Source of the DNA: UBA2645 sp044360285
GTDB taxonomy: Bacteria > Pseudomonadota > Alphaproteobacteria > Rickettsiales > UBA1997
Assembly: GCA_044360285.1 (NCBI GenBank)
Contig: JBIKKP010000003.1
Coordinates: 1 to 60,591 of the forward strand
Length of the DNA: 60,591 nucleotides
Reading direction: 5' to 3'
The translations under genes were made by a program, and so were the position numbers. The notes below the pieces were generated by a model. It did no database searches, was not told the DNA's origin, and worked only from the letters and a program-made list of their open reading frames with translations. This document shows positions 8,706 through 18,363 of this stretch, one piece after another. Within the stretch, counting starts at the first letter, position 1; each line of letters opens with the position of its first letter.

Positions 8706-10991
8706 ATGGCAAGAGCAGTACCAAGAGGAAGGGGATTGGGCAGAGTGGGCGCAACAGCTGCAACGACAATAGCTAATCCAATGTTTGCCGCGCCGCCGTT
8801 TGATCCGCAACACGGTCAAGCATTTGTCGACTTGCCTTATGATAAAGCAGTAGTGGACGCTGCAGTTATAGCTCCAGCATTTGATGATGCAGCCAAAGTC
8901 CGTCTTGATGCAATCAGGGCTTTAGGCACAAAAGTTGGTCGCTATTCCGGACTTTCTCTTTATGAGTTTAGTCGCCTTTCTGCTTGTGTTGATGCTCATG
9001 GAGCTATCGATCACTCGAAGTTTGAATTTATTTTTGGCGGAGAGAATGCGGAAAATGAAGCCCTTAATCTGCGTGATAAATTAAACCGACTTACCAGGCC
9101 TGATGGTACGAAGGTTTTTTCTGCGAATGTTACAGGCGGAGATCTTGATGTTGCGCATGTTTTCGATGCGCATGGAAGACCAACCGGTGTTTACAAAGTT
9201 ATATTCCAGCTTTGTCAAGATGGCTTAGCTTGTAATCCAGATTATCCTGGAAGGAGGGTGATAATAAATTCAAATGCAGTTGCAGACCAAGAAATTACGG
9301 ATTTCTGCAAAACTATCGAAACAAGCCGCGCCTCAACCCAATATGATTTAGACCACAGAGCTGCAGAAATTCGCCGCGAAGATGAGTCAACAAAAACTGG
9401 TTTAGCTTGGTTGGTAAATGCGACAACTATTGGTCTTCCAGTATATCCATATGTTTTGCGCGGCGTTGGAAAATTATGCGAAATTGTCGGCGCGAACAGA
9501 ACGGCGATAGTTTGCAATAATTTAGCTGCTGATCTGTTCAAGCGCGGAAATTGGTTTGCAAAAGGCCTGGGAAAAGAAAAAGCAGCAATATGCGAAGAAG
9601 CTGTGCGAACTACAAGCGGGCTTCGTCTTATAGAAAATGAGCAAGAGGTTTGGACTTGGGGCACTCGTGATCCAAATAACCATGCAGCTGGAAGAAGATG
9701 GGGATTAGGAGATCTTTTTAGCAGTATAGGCAAAGGATGCGCTCGCGTGCCTGGCCTAGCTGTGGATGGAGCTTCGCTAGTAGTTGCAGGAGCGGCTAAT
9801 GCCGCAAGTCTTCCTGCTAATGCGCTTGGTGATGGATTGCTTGCCCCGGCTCAATGGGCGGCTAAAACTATAGGAAAAGTTAAAGAGAAACATGGTTGGT
9901 TCGCTGCTATTGCTGCTGCTATACCACTAATTCCTGTGGCTTTAGTTTTCGGCATACCTGGTTATGCAGCGCGAGCATTTGGTGTAGTTACCAGAGGTGT
10001 TGGGAAATCGGCATTGGGAAGTTTTCGTGATGCAAATCAGCATCTTGATGTGAAAGCAGTCGGATTATCTCGTGATTCTAGGCCAGTAGATGCTGCGCGA
10101 AAACTAGTGCAAGAAGCTGGTGTTCCAGATTCTGAATTGAACACGCTACAGACTGGAACTGTTTTTATAGCTGATAATCTTGGATGCAATCTTGATGGAA
10201 AAAAACTGTCTTTTGTGAATGGGCATTTGCTAACTACTTCCGAGGTTAAGAGGGTTATTCCAGAAATGTTAAAATGTCGCAAAGGTGCAACTTTTCGGGA
10301 AGATGTGACATTGGCAGGAAAAATAGATCGTGAATGTCAGGAGCTTTTTACTGTATCACATAAAGGGCGAAGATGGGAAATATTGGTAACTCCAAATACA
10401 CAAGATTTTATAATTCGCGCGGCAGGTGAGACTATTTCGTCACCAGGCGAAATTCCAGATGCACTGCGAGATCCAAGTGGTGCGCTTGATCGTGGATTCA
10501 CCGTGGCAATGTTTGCCGCCTACGATAAGTTTGCCACAGAACAACACGCAAAACATGGCTTTAGTTTTGGTGATCTTCAGCAAAGATTAGTTCGTGATAC
10601 TAATCATGAATGTTATGACAATTTGAAGGCTCTATGCGCAACTGCAGGATATAATCCAGAAAAGCATTCTAATAGTTTTAGGGTGAATGATAGTAGCGGT
10701 TATCGTGAAATTATTTTTGAGCATAGTGGTGAAATACGCCTTGCCGAAATGCGTGGTGGGGTGCTGGAAGTGCGGAAAGTTTATCCTGTAGAGAAACATG
10801 TTCATACTGCAAATGATCGGCGTGCAACTGGATCACATGTTGATCGTAAATTATTAGACTTTCTTGCTGACGTGAATGCTTTGTCAAAAGTTGTAACGCC
10901 AGCCCCAGCCACAGCGATAACGCCTAGAAGAGAACGTGGTCCGGTGCGACTTGGTGCTGTGTTTGATGCTACGCGAGATCGCACTCATTAG
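8706..10991 (+). CDS. Large protein of unknown function with central hydrophobic region
   Basis: This 761-residue protein has an Arg/Gly-rich N-terminus (VPRGRGLGR) and no signal peptide. Residues ~340-440 contain several Ala/Gly-rich hydrophobic stretches, including WFAAIAAAIPLIPVALVFGI, which look membrane-interacting. The remainder appears globular and ends in a basic tail. No catalytic motif is evident. It begins 11 bases after tolQ and its stop overlaps the convergent ccmH stop by 4 bases. Codon use looks less A+T-biased than in the adjacent core genes, which may mean separate origin. A type IV secreted effector or membrane toxin are possibilities only. Confidence 0.78.
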   Translation: MARAVPRGRGLGRVGATAATTIANPMFAAPPFDPQHGQAFVDLPYDKAVVDAAVIAPAFDDAAKVRLDAIRALGTKVGRYSGLSLYEFSRLSACVDAHGAIDHSKFEFIFGGENAENEALNLRDKLNRLTRPDGTKVFSANVTGGDLDVAHVFDAHGRPTGVYKVIFQLCQDGLACNPDYPGRRVIINSNAVADQEITDFCKTIETSRASTQYDLDHRAAEIRREDESTKTGLAWLVNATTIGLPVYPYVLRGVGKLCEIVGANRTAIVCNNLAADLFKRGNWFAKGLGKEKAAICEEAVRTTSGLRLIENEQEVWTWGTRDPNNHAAGRRWGLGDLFSSIGKGCARVPGLAVDGASLVVAGAANAASLPANALGDGLLAPAQWAAKTIGKVKEKHGWFAAIAAAIPLIPVALVFGIPGYAARAFGVVTRGVGKSALGSFRDANQHLDVKAVGLSRDSRPVDAARKLVQEAGVPDSELNTLQTGTVFIADNLGCNLDGKKLSFVNGHLLTTSEVKRVIPEMLKCRKGATFREDVTLAGKIDRECQELFTVSHKGRRWEILVTPNTQDFIIRAAGETISSPGEIPDALRDPSGALDRGFTVAMFAAYDKFATEQHAKHGFSFGDLQQRLVRDTNHECYDNLKALCATAGYNPEKHSNSFRVNDSSGYREIIFEHSGEIRLAEMRGGVLEVRKVYPVEKHVHTANDRRATGSHVDRKLLDFLADVNALSKVVTPAPATAITPRRERGPVRLGAVFDATRDRTH

Positions 10992-11368
10992 TTACTTTTT
11001 TTGCGAAAAAATCTAAACAAAAAAAACGCACCAAGCAGCGCGCTAAGAAGCGGTAAAATAAAAAGAGATTTCTCATTTTCTTCGCCGCTTTTCAGCAAAA
11101 TATCTTCCCCAAATTCGGCGAGTAGCTGCGTTTTTATTTCCTCATCTTTTTTTCCAGCGCTGATTTTCTTACGAATCAATTCACGCATCGACGCCGAAAA
11201 TTCCGTATCCGAACTTTCAATTACCTGACCTTGGCAAACCAAGCAGCGCACTTGCCTAAACAAAGCAACGGCGCGCTGTTCAAGCTTTTCATCATCTAAT
11301 CTTTTTTCGGGGGAAAGCGCGAAGACGTTTGCCGTGAAGAACAAAAAAACAGCGAGAAGGATTTTCAT
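10988..11368 (-). CDS. ccmH: Cytochrome c maturation protein CcmH
   Basis: CcmH helps reduce apocytochrome c and present it to the haem ligation machinery in system I. The protein is 126 residues with a signal peptide of about 17 residues, the hallmark RCLVCQ motif (Cys42, Cys45) and a C-terminal membrane helix at about 101-120, the standard order for this family. It stands alone here; the other ccm genes are not in the window. It converges on the 761-residue gene with a 4-base overlap of stops. Confidence 0.93.
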   Translation of the reverse strand: MKILLAVFLFFTANVFALSPEKRLDDEKLEQRAVALFRQVRCLVCQGQVIESSDTEFSASMRELIRKKISAGKKDEEIKTQLLAEFGEDILLKSGEENEKSLFILPLLSALLGAFFLFRFFRKKSN

Positions 11369-11392
11369 GGTTTGATTTATTGTTTTGGTGTC

Positions 11393-11470
11393 GTCACCCT
11401 TCGACAGGCTTAGGATGACTAGTTATCGAGCTAATCAGGTAAGGTCATGCTGAGCCTGTCGAAGCATGGC
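11393..11470. repeat. Family B intergenic palindrome
   Basis: Arms GTCACCCTTCGACAGGCT (11393-11410) and AGCCTGTCGAAGCATG (11453-11468) are inverted around a short spacer. The same arms occur at 39327-39399. It lies between ccmH and dapF. Confidence 0.8.
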
Positions 11471-11484
11471 CGTTGTAGTTGGCT

Positions 11485-12294
11485 TTAAGAAACCTCAATC
11501 TCCCTAACAAACTCCAACTCATACCAACCAGTCATAATTACCGGGCTTCCATCGCCATTCCAACTGATCTGCAAGTCGCCACCTTTAAAACGCGTCGTTA
11601 CAGAATTTTTGGAGATCAATTTTTTTCTCATCGCTAAAATTCCAACCGCGCAGGCACCGGTGCCGCAGGCCAAAGTTTCGCCAGCGCCGCGCTCAAAAAC
11701 GCGCACTTCGATTAAATCATCCGACAAAATCCGCGCAAATTCGACGTTAGTTTTTTGGGGAAAAATTTCATTGGTTTCAACTTTTGGACCCACATCAAAA
11801 AATTTCTCATCAGAAATTATTGAAGAGATGAAGCTTACAGCGTGAGGGTTTCCAACATTTACGCAGGAAAATTCAAAACCAAAAAGTTTGATATTTTCAG
11901 AAGAAGAATTTTTTAGCGGAATTTCGTTTGGAAGAAATTTTGGAACAGCGACAGCAACGGAAATTTTATTTTCACCAGCGCGCCAGCATTTAAGAACTCC
12001 GGCCGCGGTTTTTATTTTTACTTCATTTTGATCAAAGAGCGAAGCAACGCATCTTGTTGCATTTCCGCAAGCGCCAGAAACTGAGCCGTCGCGATTAAAA
12101 ATTTCCATCTCAACATCGCAGTCAGTTGATTGATGTAAAAGGATTATTTGATCGCAGAAAAACTCTTGAGAGATTTTTTGAATCTGAGCCAGGGTCAGTG
12201 AAATTGCAGCTTCACGAGCATCAAAAATAGCGAAGCTATTGCCCGCTCCGCTCATTTTTATTAGAGAAATTTTATGACTTGGCGCGGCCAACAT
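11485..12294 (-). CDS. dapF: Diaminopimelate epimerase
   Basis: DapF interconverts LL- and meso-diaminopimelate for lysine and peptidoglycan. The substrate-binding KMSGAGNSF region is near the N-terminus, and the two catalytic cysteines lie in ACGNATRC and ACGTGACA. The ATG at 12294 gives 269 residues and overlaps the efp stop by 23 bases, which suggests coupling. An ATG at 12255 would cut away the first beta strand, and an upstream frame to 12375 adds an unconserved leader. In the first cysteine motif the usual glycine of CGNGARC is replaced by Ala-Thr (CGNATRC), a mild departure. Confidence 0.93.
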   Translation of the reverse strand: MLAAPSHKISLIKMSGAGNSFAIFDAREAAISLTLAQIQKISQEFFCDQIILLHQSTDCDVEMEIFNRDGSVSGACGNATRCVASLFDQNEVKIKTAAGVLKCWRAGENKISVAVAVPKFLPNEIPLKNSSSENIKLFGFEFSCVNVGNPHAVSFISSIISDEKFFDVGPKVETNEIFPQKTNVEFARILSDDLIEVRVFERGAGETLACGTGACAVGILAMRKKLISKNSVTTRFKGGDLQISWNGDGSPVIMTGWYELEFVREIEVS

Positions 12295-12841
12295 AAGTGA
12301 AGTCTTCCGTGCGAACGATGATTTCTTCGCCAGTTTCAATGAATGGCGGAACCATAACGCGTACGCCATTTTCAAGGATTGCTGGCTTGTAAGATGCTGC
12401 CGCAGTTTGACCTTTTACAACCGCATCAGCTTGTGCAACTACGCCACTTACTTGTTCGGGTAAGAAAATTGTGATTGGTTTATCGTTGCAGTATTCAACG
12501 CGGATATCCATGCCTTCTTTCAAGAATGGCAAGGGTTCGCCAACCAATTCTTTAGCAAATTGGATGGTTTCAAAACTGTCCATATCCATGGCAACCAGCT
12601 CGTCGCGGTCGAAATAAGAAAATTGGAAATTTTTTTGTTCAACGAAAGCAACGTCAACATCTTCGCTGGAAGCAAAGCGCGTGTTGGTTTTGTTGCCAGT
12701 GACGATGTTTTTCATCTCAACTTGAATGTAAGCCCCACCTTTGCCTGGCTTGACGTGATCGCGTTTTACAACTTTCCAAAGTTGGTTTTCGAAAGAAATT
12801 ACGTTTCCGACACGAATCGAATTTGCGTTGGTCTTACTCAT
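12272..12841 (-). CDS. efp: Elongation factor P
   Basis: EF-P relieves ribosome stalling at polyproline stretches. The 189-residue length fits three beta-barrel domains. The loop that carries the modified residue reads KPGKGGA with Lys34 in the usual place, and the C-terminal GEEIIVRTEDFTYVGRA matches the family signature. A need for EF-P fits the several proline-rich proteins encoded here (for example 1-1905). It is upstream of and overlapping dapF. No epmA or epmB is in the window. Confidence 0.97.
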   Translation of the reverse strand: MSKTNANSIRVGNVISFENQLWKVVKRDHVKPGKGGAYIQVEMKNIVTGNKTNTRFASSEDVDVAFVEQKNFQFSYFDRDELVAMDMDSFETIQFAKELVGEPLPFLKEGMDIRVEYCNDKPITIFLPEQVSGVVAQADAVVKGQTAAASYKPAILENGVRVMVPPFIETGEEIIVRTEDFTYVGRAKS

Positions 12842-12849
12842 AGATTTTT

Positions 12850-14241
12850 TTAGTTGGATAAATTTTTAACAATCTCTTCGACGACCTTTTTAGCGTCGCC
12901 AAAAATCATCATGGTATTGTCATTGAAGAAGAGCTCGTTCTCAACGCCCGCATAGCCTGAGGCCATTGAACGTTTGATGAAGAAAACAGTTTTTGCATGC
13001 GCCACATCAAGAATTGGCATGCCATAAATTGGGCTGGTTTTGTCGGTTTTTGCCGCCGGATTTGTCACGTCATTTGCGCCAATCACAAAAGCAACATCAG
13101 CTGATTTGAACTCGCTGTTGATTTCTTCGAGCTCAAAAACTTTTTCATAGTCGATGTTGGCTTCAGCAAGCAATACGTTCATGTGTCCAGGCATTCTGCC
13201 AGCAACTGGATGGATGGCAAATTTAACACTCACGCCAGCTTCTTCAAGAATTTTGGTCATTTCTGCAACCGCGTGCTGCGCTGATGCAACCGCCATTCCA
13301 TAGCCTGGAACGATGATTACCGAAGATGAGTTTTTCATTATGTAAGCAGCGTCTTCAGCCGAGCCGCTTTTCACTGGCTTTTGTTCTTTTTGCTCTGAAG
13401 CAGATTGCTGTGCGTTTTCGCTAAATCCCGAGAAAATTACGTTAAAAATTGAGCGGTTCATCGCTTTACACATGATGTAGCTCAAGATGGCCCCAGATGC
13501 GCCAACCAAAGCGCCAGTAATGACAAGAAGCGGGTTGCCAAGTGTAAAACCAATGCCGCTTGCTGCCCAACCAGAATAAGAATTTAACATTGAAACCACG
13601 ACTGGCATATCTGCGCCGCCAACTGGTGCAATTAAAACGAAACCGGCAAAAAAGGAAAGTAAGGTGAGGGTGATGAAGAGGAATTTTGAACCAAAAATGA
13701 TGAAGCCAATAAGGTTTGCCAAAGCAACTCCAGCAAGAATTTTTGAGGATTTTTTTGGATCCTTAAAAACCTTCAGCGTTGATTTCATATTGCCGTTGAG
13801 CTTGAGAAAAGCGACAATTGAGCCGGTGAAAGTTATTGCACCAATTACAACGCCAAGGCCCATTTCAATGAGGCTGCCGGTTTTGATTTCGTCATCAATT
13901 ATCAGGCCGAAAGCTTTTGGCATCCATAAAGCGCTTGCGGCAATAAGCACGGCAGCAAGGCCAACGAGAGAGTGAAATCCGGCAACAAGTTGTGGCATCG
14001 CGGTCATTTTTACTTTACGTGCAACCGCCCAACCAACTGCCCCGCCAATTGCAATTGCGATGATGATGGCAACGATGTTTTGTACTTGAGGAAGGAAGAA
14101 AGTTGTGACAATTGCCAACCCCATTCCTGCCATACCAAAATTATTGCCAAGGCGCGAGGTTTTTGGTGAAGAAAGTCCGTAGAGGGAGAGGATGAAGAGG
14201 ACTGCGGAAACTAGGTAAGAGAAGGCAATTAGTGAGGACAT
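12850..14241 (-). CDS. pntB: NAD(P) transhydrogenase subunit beta
   Basis: PntB forms part of the membrane proton channel and holds the NADP(H)-binding domain of the transhydrogenase that makes NADPH from NADH and the proton gradient. About nine hydrophobic segments fill residues 1-270. The C-terminal domain shows GYGMAVASAQHAV, HPVAGRMPGHMNVLLAEA and IGANDVTNPAA, all diagnostic of domain III. At 463 residues it has normal length. The partner pntA is not adjacent, so subunits are encoded elsewhere. It ends 9 bases upstream of the efp start. Confidence 0.97.
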   Translation of the reverse strand: MSSLIAFSYLVSAVLFILSLYGLSSPKTSRLGNNFGMAGMGLAIVTTFFLPQVQNIVAIIIAIAIGGAVGWAVARKVKMTAMPQLVAGFHSLVGLAAVLIAASALWMPKAFGLIIDDEIKTGSLIEMGLGVVIGAITFTGSIVAFLKLNGNMKSTLKVFKDPKKSSKILAGVALANLIGFIIFGSKFLFITLTLLSFFAGFVLIAPVGGADMPVVVSMLNSYSGWAASGIGFTLGNPLLVITGALVGASGAILSYIMCKAMNRSIFNVIFSGFSENAQQSASEQKEQKPVKSGSAEDAAYIMKNSSSVIIVPGYGMAVASAQHAVAEMTKILEEAGVSVKFAIHPVAGRMPGHMNVLLAEANIDYEKVFELEEINSEFKSADVAFVIGANDVTNPAAKTDKTSPIYGMPILDVAHAKTVFFIKRSMASGYAGVENELFFNDNTMMIFGDAKKVVEEIVKNLSN

Positions 14242-14270
14242 TTTGTTTCTGTTTAGTTTAACGGCTTAAA

Positions 14271-14375
14271 GCTGGACGGCATTTGTAATGCCGTCCGAAA
14301 CGTTCATGTAAAAATTTAATCCGAGATTTTAACCATTTTAATGAACGGTTGGGCGGAGTTGTAAACTCTGCCTAG
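14271..14375. repeat. Family C intergenic palindromes (two joined)
   Basis: A hairpin GGACGGCATTTGTAATGCCGTCC is followed by CGTTCATG, A+T-rich sequence and a second hairpin-like GGGCGGAGTTGTAAACTCTGCC. The pair fills the gap between pntB and infB and could act in transcript termination or processing after infB. Confidence 0.7.
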
Positions 14376-14393
14376 CTCTTTCTCGAGTTAATT

Positions 14394-16889
14394 CTACAAA
14401 ATACGCTGTTTCTCAACAATCTCGTAACACTCGACCATATCGTGCTCTTTGATGTCTTCGTAGTTTTCGAAGGCAATACCGCACTCAAAGCCGCTTTTAA
14501 CTTCTTTAACGTCGTCTTTGAAGCGGCGCAGAGTTTTTAGTACGCCATCATGAATAACCACGTTGTCACGAAGTAAGCGAACGCGCGCACTTCTTTTAAC
14601 AAGTCCGTCAGTGACGAAAGAACCAGCAATTTTTCCAGAGCCGGTGACTTTGAAGACTTGTCTGATTTCCGCTTGGCCAAGATATTCTTCATTTTTCGAT
14701 GGAGAAAGAAGGCCGGAAAGCATGAGTTTCAGGTCGTCAACGAGATTGTAGATGATTGAGTAATAGCGTATATCAACACCTTTTAGGCGCGCAGTTTCTT
14801 TTGCGGCGGCATTAGCGCGCACGTTGAAACCAATGATAAGTGCGCTTGAGGCGGCAGCAAGGCTGATGTCGCTTTCAGAAATTCCACCGGTTGCGGTGTG
14901 AATAACTTTAATGGCAACTTCTTCAGTATTGAGTTTAAGCACGCTGCCATTGATTGCTTCGGCTGAGCCGTGCACATCGGCTTTGATGATGATGTTGAGA
15001 TATTTCAACTTTCCTTTGCCAGATTCTTTGAAGACGTCGTTGAAAGATTTTGCCGAATTTTTTAGCGCTTTTTCTTCTTTTTCTTTGCGATTGCGGTAGG
15101 CGATGATTTCGCGGGCTTGGCGCTCTTCATCAACTTCAACGAATTTATCACCAGCATTTGGTGCAAAGTCTAAACCAAGAACTTCCACCGGCACCGATGG
15201 AGTTGCTGATTTTAAGTTTTTGTGATTGTCGTTAGACATTTTGCGCACACGTCCGAAAGACGATCCAACCACGATTAGATCAGAAACATCAAGCGTTCCA
15301 TGCTGCACCAACAAGGTTGCAACAACACCTTTTGATGGATCAACGCGCGATTCCAAAACAACACCGCTGGCTTTTCCCTCATAGCGTGCTTTCAAATCAA
15401 GCACCTCTGCTTGCAGCAAAATTGCTTCTTCAAGCTTGTCGAGATTGATTTTATTTTTAGCAGAAACTTCGACGAAAATTACATCACCACCCAAATCTTC
15501 AGAGATGATTTCGTGGTTTAAAAGTTCGTTTTTAACTCTTTTTGGATCTCCGCCTGGCTTGTCGATTTTATTGACAGCAACAATTATTGGAACGCCCGCA
15601 GCTTTGGCGTGATTAAGCGCTTCTACAGTTTGTTCTTTCACGCCATCATCAGCGGCAACAACCAAAACGACAATGTCAGTGACGTTAGCGCCGCGTGAAC
15701 GCATCTCGCTGAAGGCTTCGTGGCCTGGAGTATCTAGGAAAGTTATGAAGCGGCCATCTTTTAGTTGAATGCGAGAAGCGCCAATGTGTTGCGTGATTCC
15801 ACCATGTTCGCCAGCGGCAACGTCAGTTTCGCGCAGGGCGTCAAGTAATGAAGTTTTACCGTGATCGACGTGACCCATAATGGTGACGACTGGAGCGCGA
15901 GCCATAATTGGCGCAGTTGAGTCTTCTTCGCTGAGGACATTTTCTACGTCAGAATGTGAAACACGTTTTGCTTTGTGGCCAAATTCAGCGATAATGATTT
16001 CTGCAGTATCGGCGTCAATTGCTTGGTTGCTGGTGACGACCATGCCCATCGAAAATAGTTTTTTAACTACGTCGCCAGCTTTTTCTGTCATACGATCTGC
16101 AAGCTCAGAAACAGTGATGAGATCAGGAAGAGCAACTTCGCGGCTGATTTTTTTGTAATCTTTTGAAGAAGATTCTTGCTGTCTGAGTTTTTGTTTTTTG
16201 CGGCGGTTGCCAGAATGTTCAAACTCGTCGCCATCAGATGAGCCAACGATGTAAGTGAGTTTACGCGTGTTTACGCGCTCTTCTTTGAAATTTGGTTTAG
16301 ATTTTTTTGCAGCGTTTTCTTCGTCGAAATTTCTTTCAGGTTTTTTTGTTTTATGTCTTTCAATTTCGAGGCGCTCTTTTTCTTGGCGTTCGCGCTCTTC
16401 TTTTTTGCGTTTCTCGATTAAGAGTTTTTCACGTTCTTCTTTTTCGCGATTGCTGACTTCTAGACTTTGTCTGATTTTGCCGCGCACGTCAAAGCTGTCT
16501 ACTTTGTATTTTGTTGGTTCGGAAATCTTTTGTTCTTCAACTACTGGAGCAACTTCAACAACAGTTTCTTTAACTTTTTTAGAAGATAAAACCTCTTCCT
16601 TTGCTTGTCTTTCTTTGGCTGCAGCCCTGTTAATGATTTCGTTAGTTTTAAAATCTTGCGAATCTTCTCTTGGTTTAGAGATGGCCTTTATTCTTGCTTC
16701 AAGCTCGCTTTTATTGAGGCTAGAATTTTCCTCAATTTTTGGATCTTTTTTGCGACCTTTGATTGTCACTTGAACAAGCGAATTGCCGACTTTTTTATTT
16801 TCGGTGCTTTTGTTCAAAGCAGGGCTTTGTGCATTGACTGAAGTTGGTAGCTTGAGCGTGAGTTTAGAGCGAATAGTTGTTTCAGTCAT
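14394..16889 (-). CDS. infB: Translation initiation factor IF-2
   Basis: IF-2 places initiator tRNA on the ribosome using GTP. The 831-residue protein has a Lys/Glu-rich N-terminal region (to ~240), the IF-2 N-terminal domain (LPDLITVSELADRM), then the G domain: GHVDHGKTS near 337, DTPGHEAF near 385 and NKID near 437. The C-terminal barrels end with ECGIAFENYEDIKEHDMVE, as in the family. It follows nusA directly, with no ylxR between and no rbfA downstream, a trimmed version of the usual nusA-infB operon. Confidence 0.97.
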   Translation of the reverse strand: MTETTIRSKLTLKLPTSVNAQSPALNKSTENKKVGNSLVQVTIKGRKKDPKIEENSSLNKSELEARIKAISKPREDSQDFKTNEIINRAAAKERQAKEEVLSSKKVKETVVEVAPVVEEQKISEPTKYKVDSFDVRGKIRQSLEVSNREKEEREKLLIEKRKKEERERQEKERLEIERHKTKKPERNFDEENAAKKSKPNFKEERVNTRKLTYIVGSSDGDEFEHSGNRRKKQKLRQQESSSKDYKKISREVALPDLITVSELADRMTEKAGDVVKKLFSMGMVVTSNQAIDADTAEIIIAEFGHKAKRVSHSDVENVLSEEDSTAPIMARAPVVTIMGHVDHGKTSLLDALRETDVAAGEHGGITQHIGASRIQLKDGRFITFLDTPGHEAFSEMRSRGANVTDIVVLVVAADDGVKEQTVEALNHAKAAGVPIIVAVNKIDKPGGDPKRVKNELLNHEIISEDLGGDVIFVEVSAKNKINLDKLEEAILLQAEVLDLKARYEGKASGVVLESRVDPSKGVVATLLVQHGTLDVSDLIVVGSSFGRVRKMSNDNHKNLKSATPSVPVEVLGLDFAPNAGDKFVEVDEERQAREIIAYRNRKEKEEKALKNSAKSFNDVFKESGKGKLKYLNIIIKADVHGSAEAINGSVLKLNTEEVAIKVIHTATGGISESDISLAAASSALIIGFNVRANAAAKETARLKGVDIRYYSIIYNLVDDLKLMLSGLLSPSKNEEYLGQAEIRQVFKVTGSGKIAGSFVTDGLVKRSARVRLLRDNVVIHDGVLKTLRRFKDDVKEVKSGFECGIAFENYEDIKEHDMVECYEIVEKQRIL

Positions 16890-16937
16890 TTTACAATTTT
16901 TTTTGCGGCCCAGTGCGAGAAGAGTATTAGAAAATTC

Positions 16938-18224
16938 CTAAGCGGTTTTCTGTAAATATTCTTCAGCTCTGTTCTTAATTTCTTTGGCAATTTCTTCGTC
17001 AAATCCTTCGATGGATTGGATTTCAGAAACCTCAGCCTGTGCCAATTCTTCAACGCTTAAGAAACCTTCAGAAGCAAGCAAATTGGCAATCATTTCTTCA
17101 ACGTCGAGCGCTTCAGCAAATAGTTTAGAAGCTTGGTTGAATTCTGCAGTTCTGCGCGCTGATTCTTGCTCGTCGGTCATTACGTCGATTTTGTAATCAA
17201 CAAGTTTAGAAGCGAGTTTTACATTTTGTCCGCCACGGCCAATTGCCAGGCTGAGTTGGTCTTCAGCAACAACTACTTCAATTAAGCGATTTTCTTCATC
17301 AACAACAACTTTGCTGACCTTTGCTGGAGTAAGCGCGCTTACCACAAGTTCAGCAACGTTTGGCGCCCATTTGAAGATGTCGATTTTTTCACCACGTAGC
17401 TCAGCACTCACAGACTGAACGCGATTTCCGCGAATACCAATGAAGGAACCGATGATGTCGATATCGTCACGACGTGAGTAAATGGCGATTTTGGCACGTG
17501 AACCAGGGTCACGGGCAACTGCTTTAACTTCTATATTGCCATCGTAGAGTTCTGGAACTTCTTGTTCAAAAAGTTTAACCAAAAATTGCGGATGGGTGCG
17601 TGAAAGGAAAATTTGTGCGCCGTGCAATTCTTTGCGTACGTCTTCGATGTAGCAACGCATGCGATCTCCCACACGGAAAGTTTCGCGTGGAATTAGACCG
17701 CTTTCGTGGATGACAGCTTCGTAGCCATCGATTTCCATAACGATATTTTTCAAGCCAACTTTTTTCACCGAAGCGCTGACGATGTCGCCGATGCGATCTT
17801 TGAATTCGTTATATTCTTTATTTTTCTCAGCTTCTTTTACCTTGCGGATGATCTCGTTTCTAGCGACTTGAGCAACAACGCGGTTCAAGTCAATTGGTGG
17901 AAGTTCCTGGATAACAGAATCGCCAAGCTCAGCGTTTTCGTCTTCTTCTTTAGCGTGTTTAAGTGTGATGTGCGTGCGAACGTCGAAATCTTCAGTGTCG
18001 TTAGCAACAACTTGCAGCTTGTTGAAAAGTTTGATTTGGCCAGTTTTTTTGTCGATGCGGCATTCGATATCAAGGTGGCTACCGTATTTTTTCTTTGCGG
18101 CAAGTTTGATGCCTTCTTCCATGGCCTCGATAACTTCTTGCAGCGCGATACCTTTTTCGTGTGCGATATTTTCGGCAACCAATAAGATTTCCTTGTTGCC
18201 CATGATGGTTAGGTTACTCGCCAT
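16938..18224 (-). CDS. nusA: Transcription termination/antitermination factor NusA
   Basis: NusA binds RNA polymerase and modulates pausing, termination and antitermination. The N-terminal domain (residues ~8-125), an S1 domain (GDIVSASVKKVGLKNIVMEIDGYEAVI) and KH domains (IGIRGNRVQSVSAELRGEKIDI; LAIGRGGQNVKLAS) are clear. A single helix-hairpin-helix region ends the protein, so it is shorter (428 residues) than the E. coli form with two acidic repeats. An ATG seven codons in is an alternative start. rimP, the usual upstream gene, is absent; a 139-base gap precedes it. Confidence 0.96.
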   Translation of the reverse strand: MASNLTIMGNKEILLVAENIAHEKGIALQEVIEAMEEGIKLAAKKKYGSHLDIECRIDKKTGQIKLFNKLQVVANDTEDFDVRTHITLKHAKEEDENAELGDSVIQELPPIDLNRVVAQVARNEIIRKVKEAEKNKEYNEFKDRIGDIVSASVKKVGLKNIVMEIDGYEAVIHESGLIPRETFRVGDRMRCYIEDVRKELHGAQIFLSRTHPQFLVKLFEQEVPELYDGNIEVKAVARDPGSRAKIAIYSRRDDIDIIGSFIGIRGNRVQSVSAELRGEKIDIFKWAPNVAELVVSALTPAKVSKVVVDEENRLIEVVVAEDQLSLAIGRGGQNVKLASKLVDYKIDVMTDEQESARRTAEFNQASKLFAEALDVEEMIANLLASEGFLSVEELAQAEVSEIQSIEGFDEEIAKEIKNRAEEYLQKTA

Positions 18225-18363
18225 ATTTTTTGATTAAATTTAGATGATTTGTGGAATTGCTTGCAGCTCTACTTAAGGGTGGTGATTCGACCTCAAAGGG
18301 CCGCGCAAGCTATTTAGGCAAAAATGAAAGGCAACTCGAAATTTCAGTAAAAATGCGGGAATT
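18225..18363. other. Gap upstream of nusA with no recognised gene
   Basis: These 139 bases separate lapA from nusA and should hold the nusA-infB promoter or leader. A short inverted repeat (GCTTGC and GCAAGC) flanks the middle. No tRNA, reading frame or riboswitch could be recognised. Confidence 0.4.

Noticed and set aside
12295..12375. Upstream extension of the dapF frame into efp
   Set aside because: The extra residues are unconserved and would overlap efp by more than 100 bases.
18240..18330. A tRNA-like arm (GGTCGAATCACC) on the minus strand upstream of nusA
   Set aside because: No matching acceptor, D and anticodon stems could be found, so it is not a tRNA gene.
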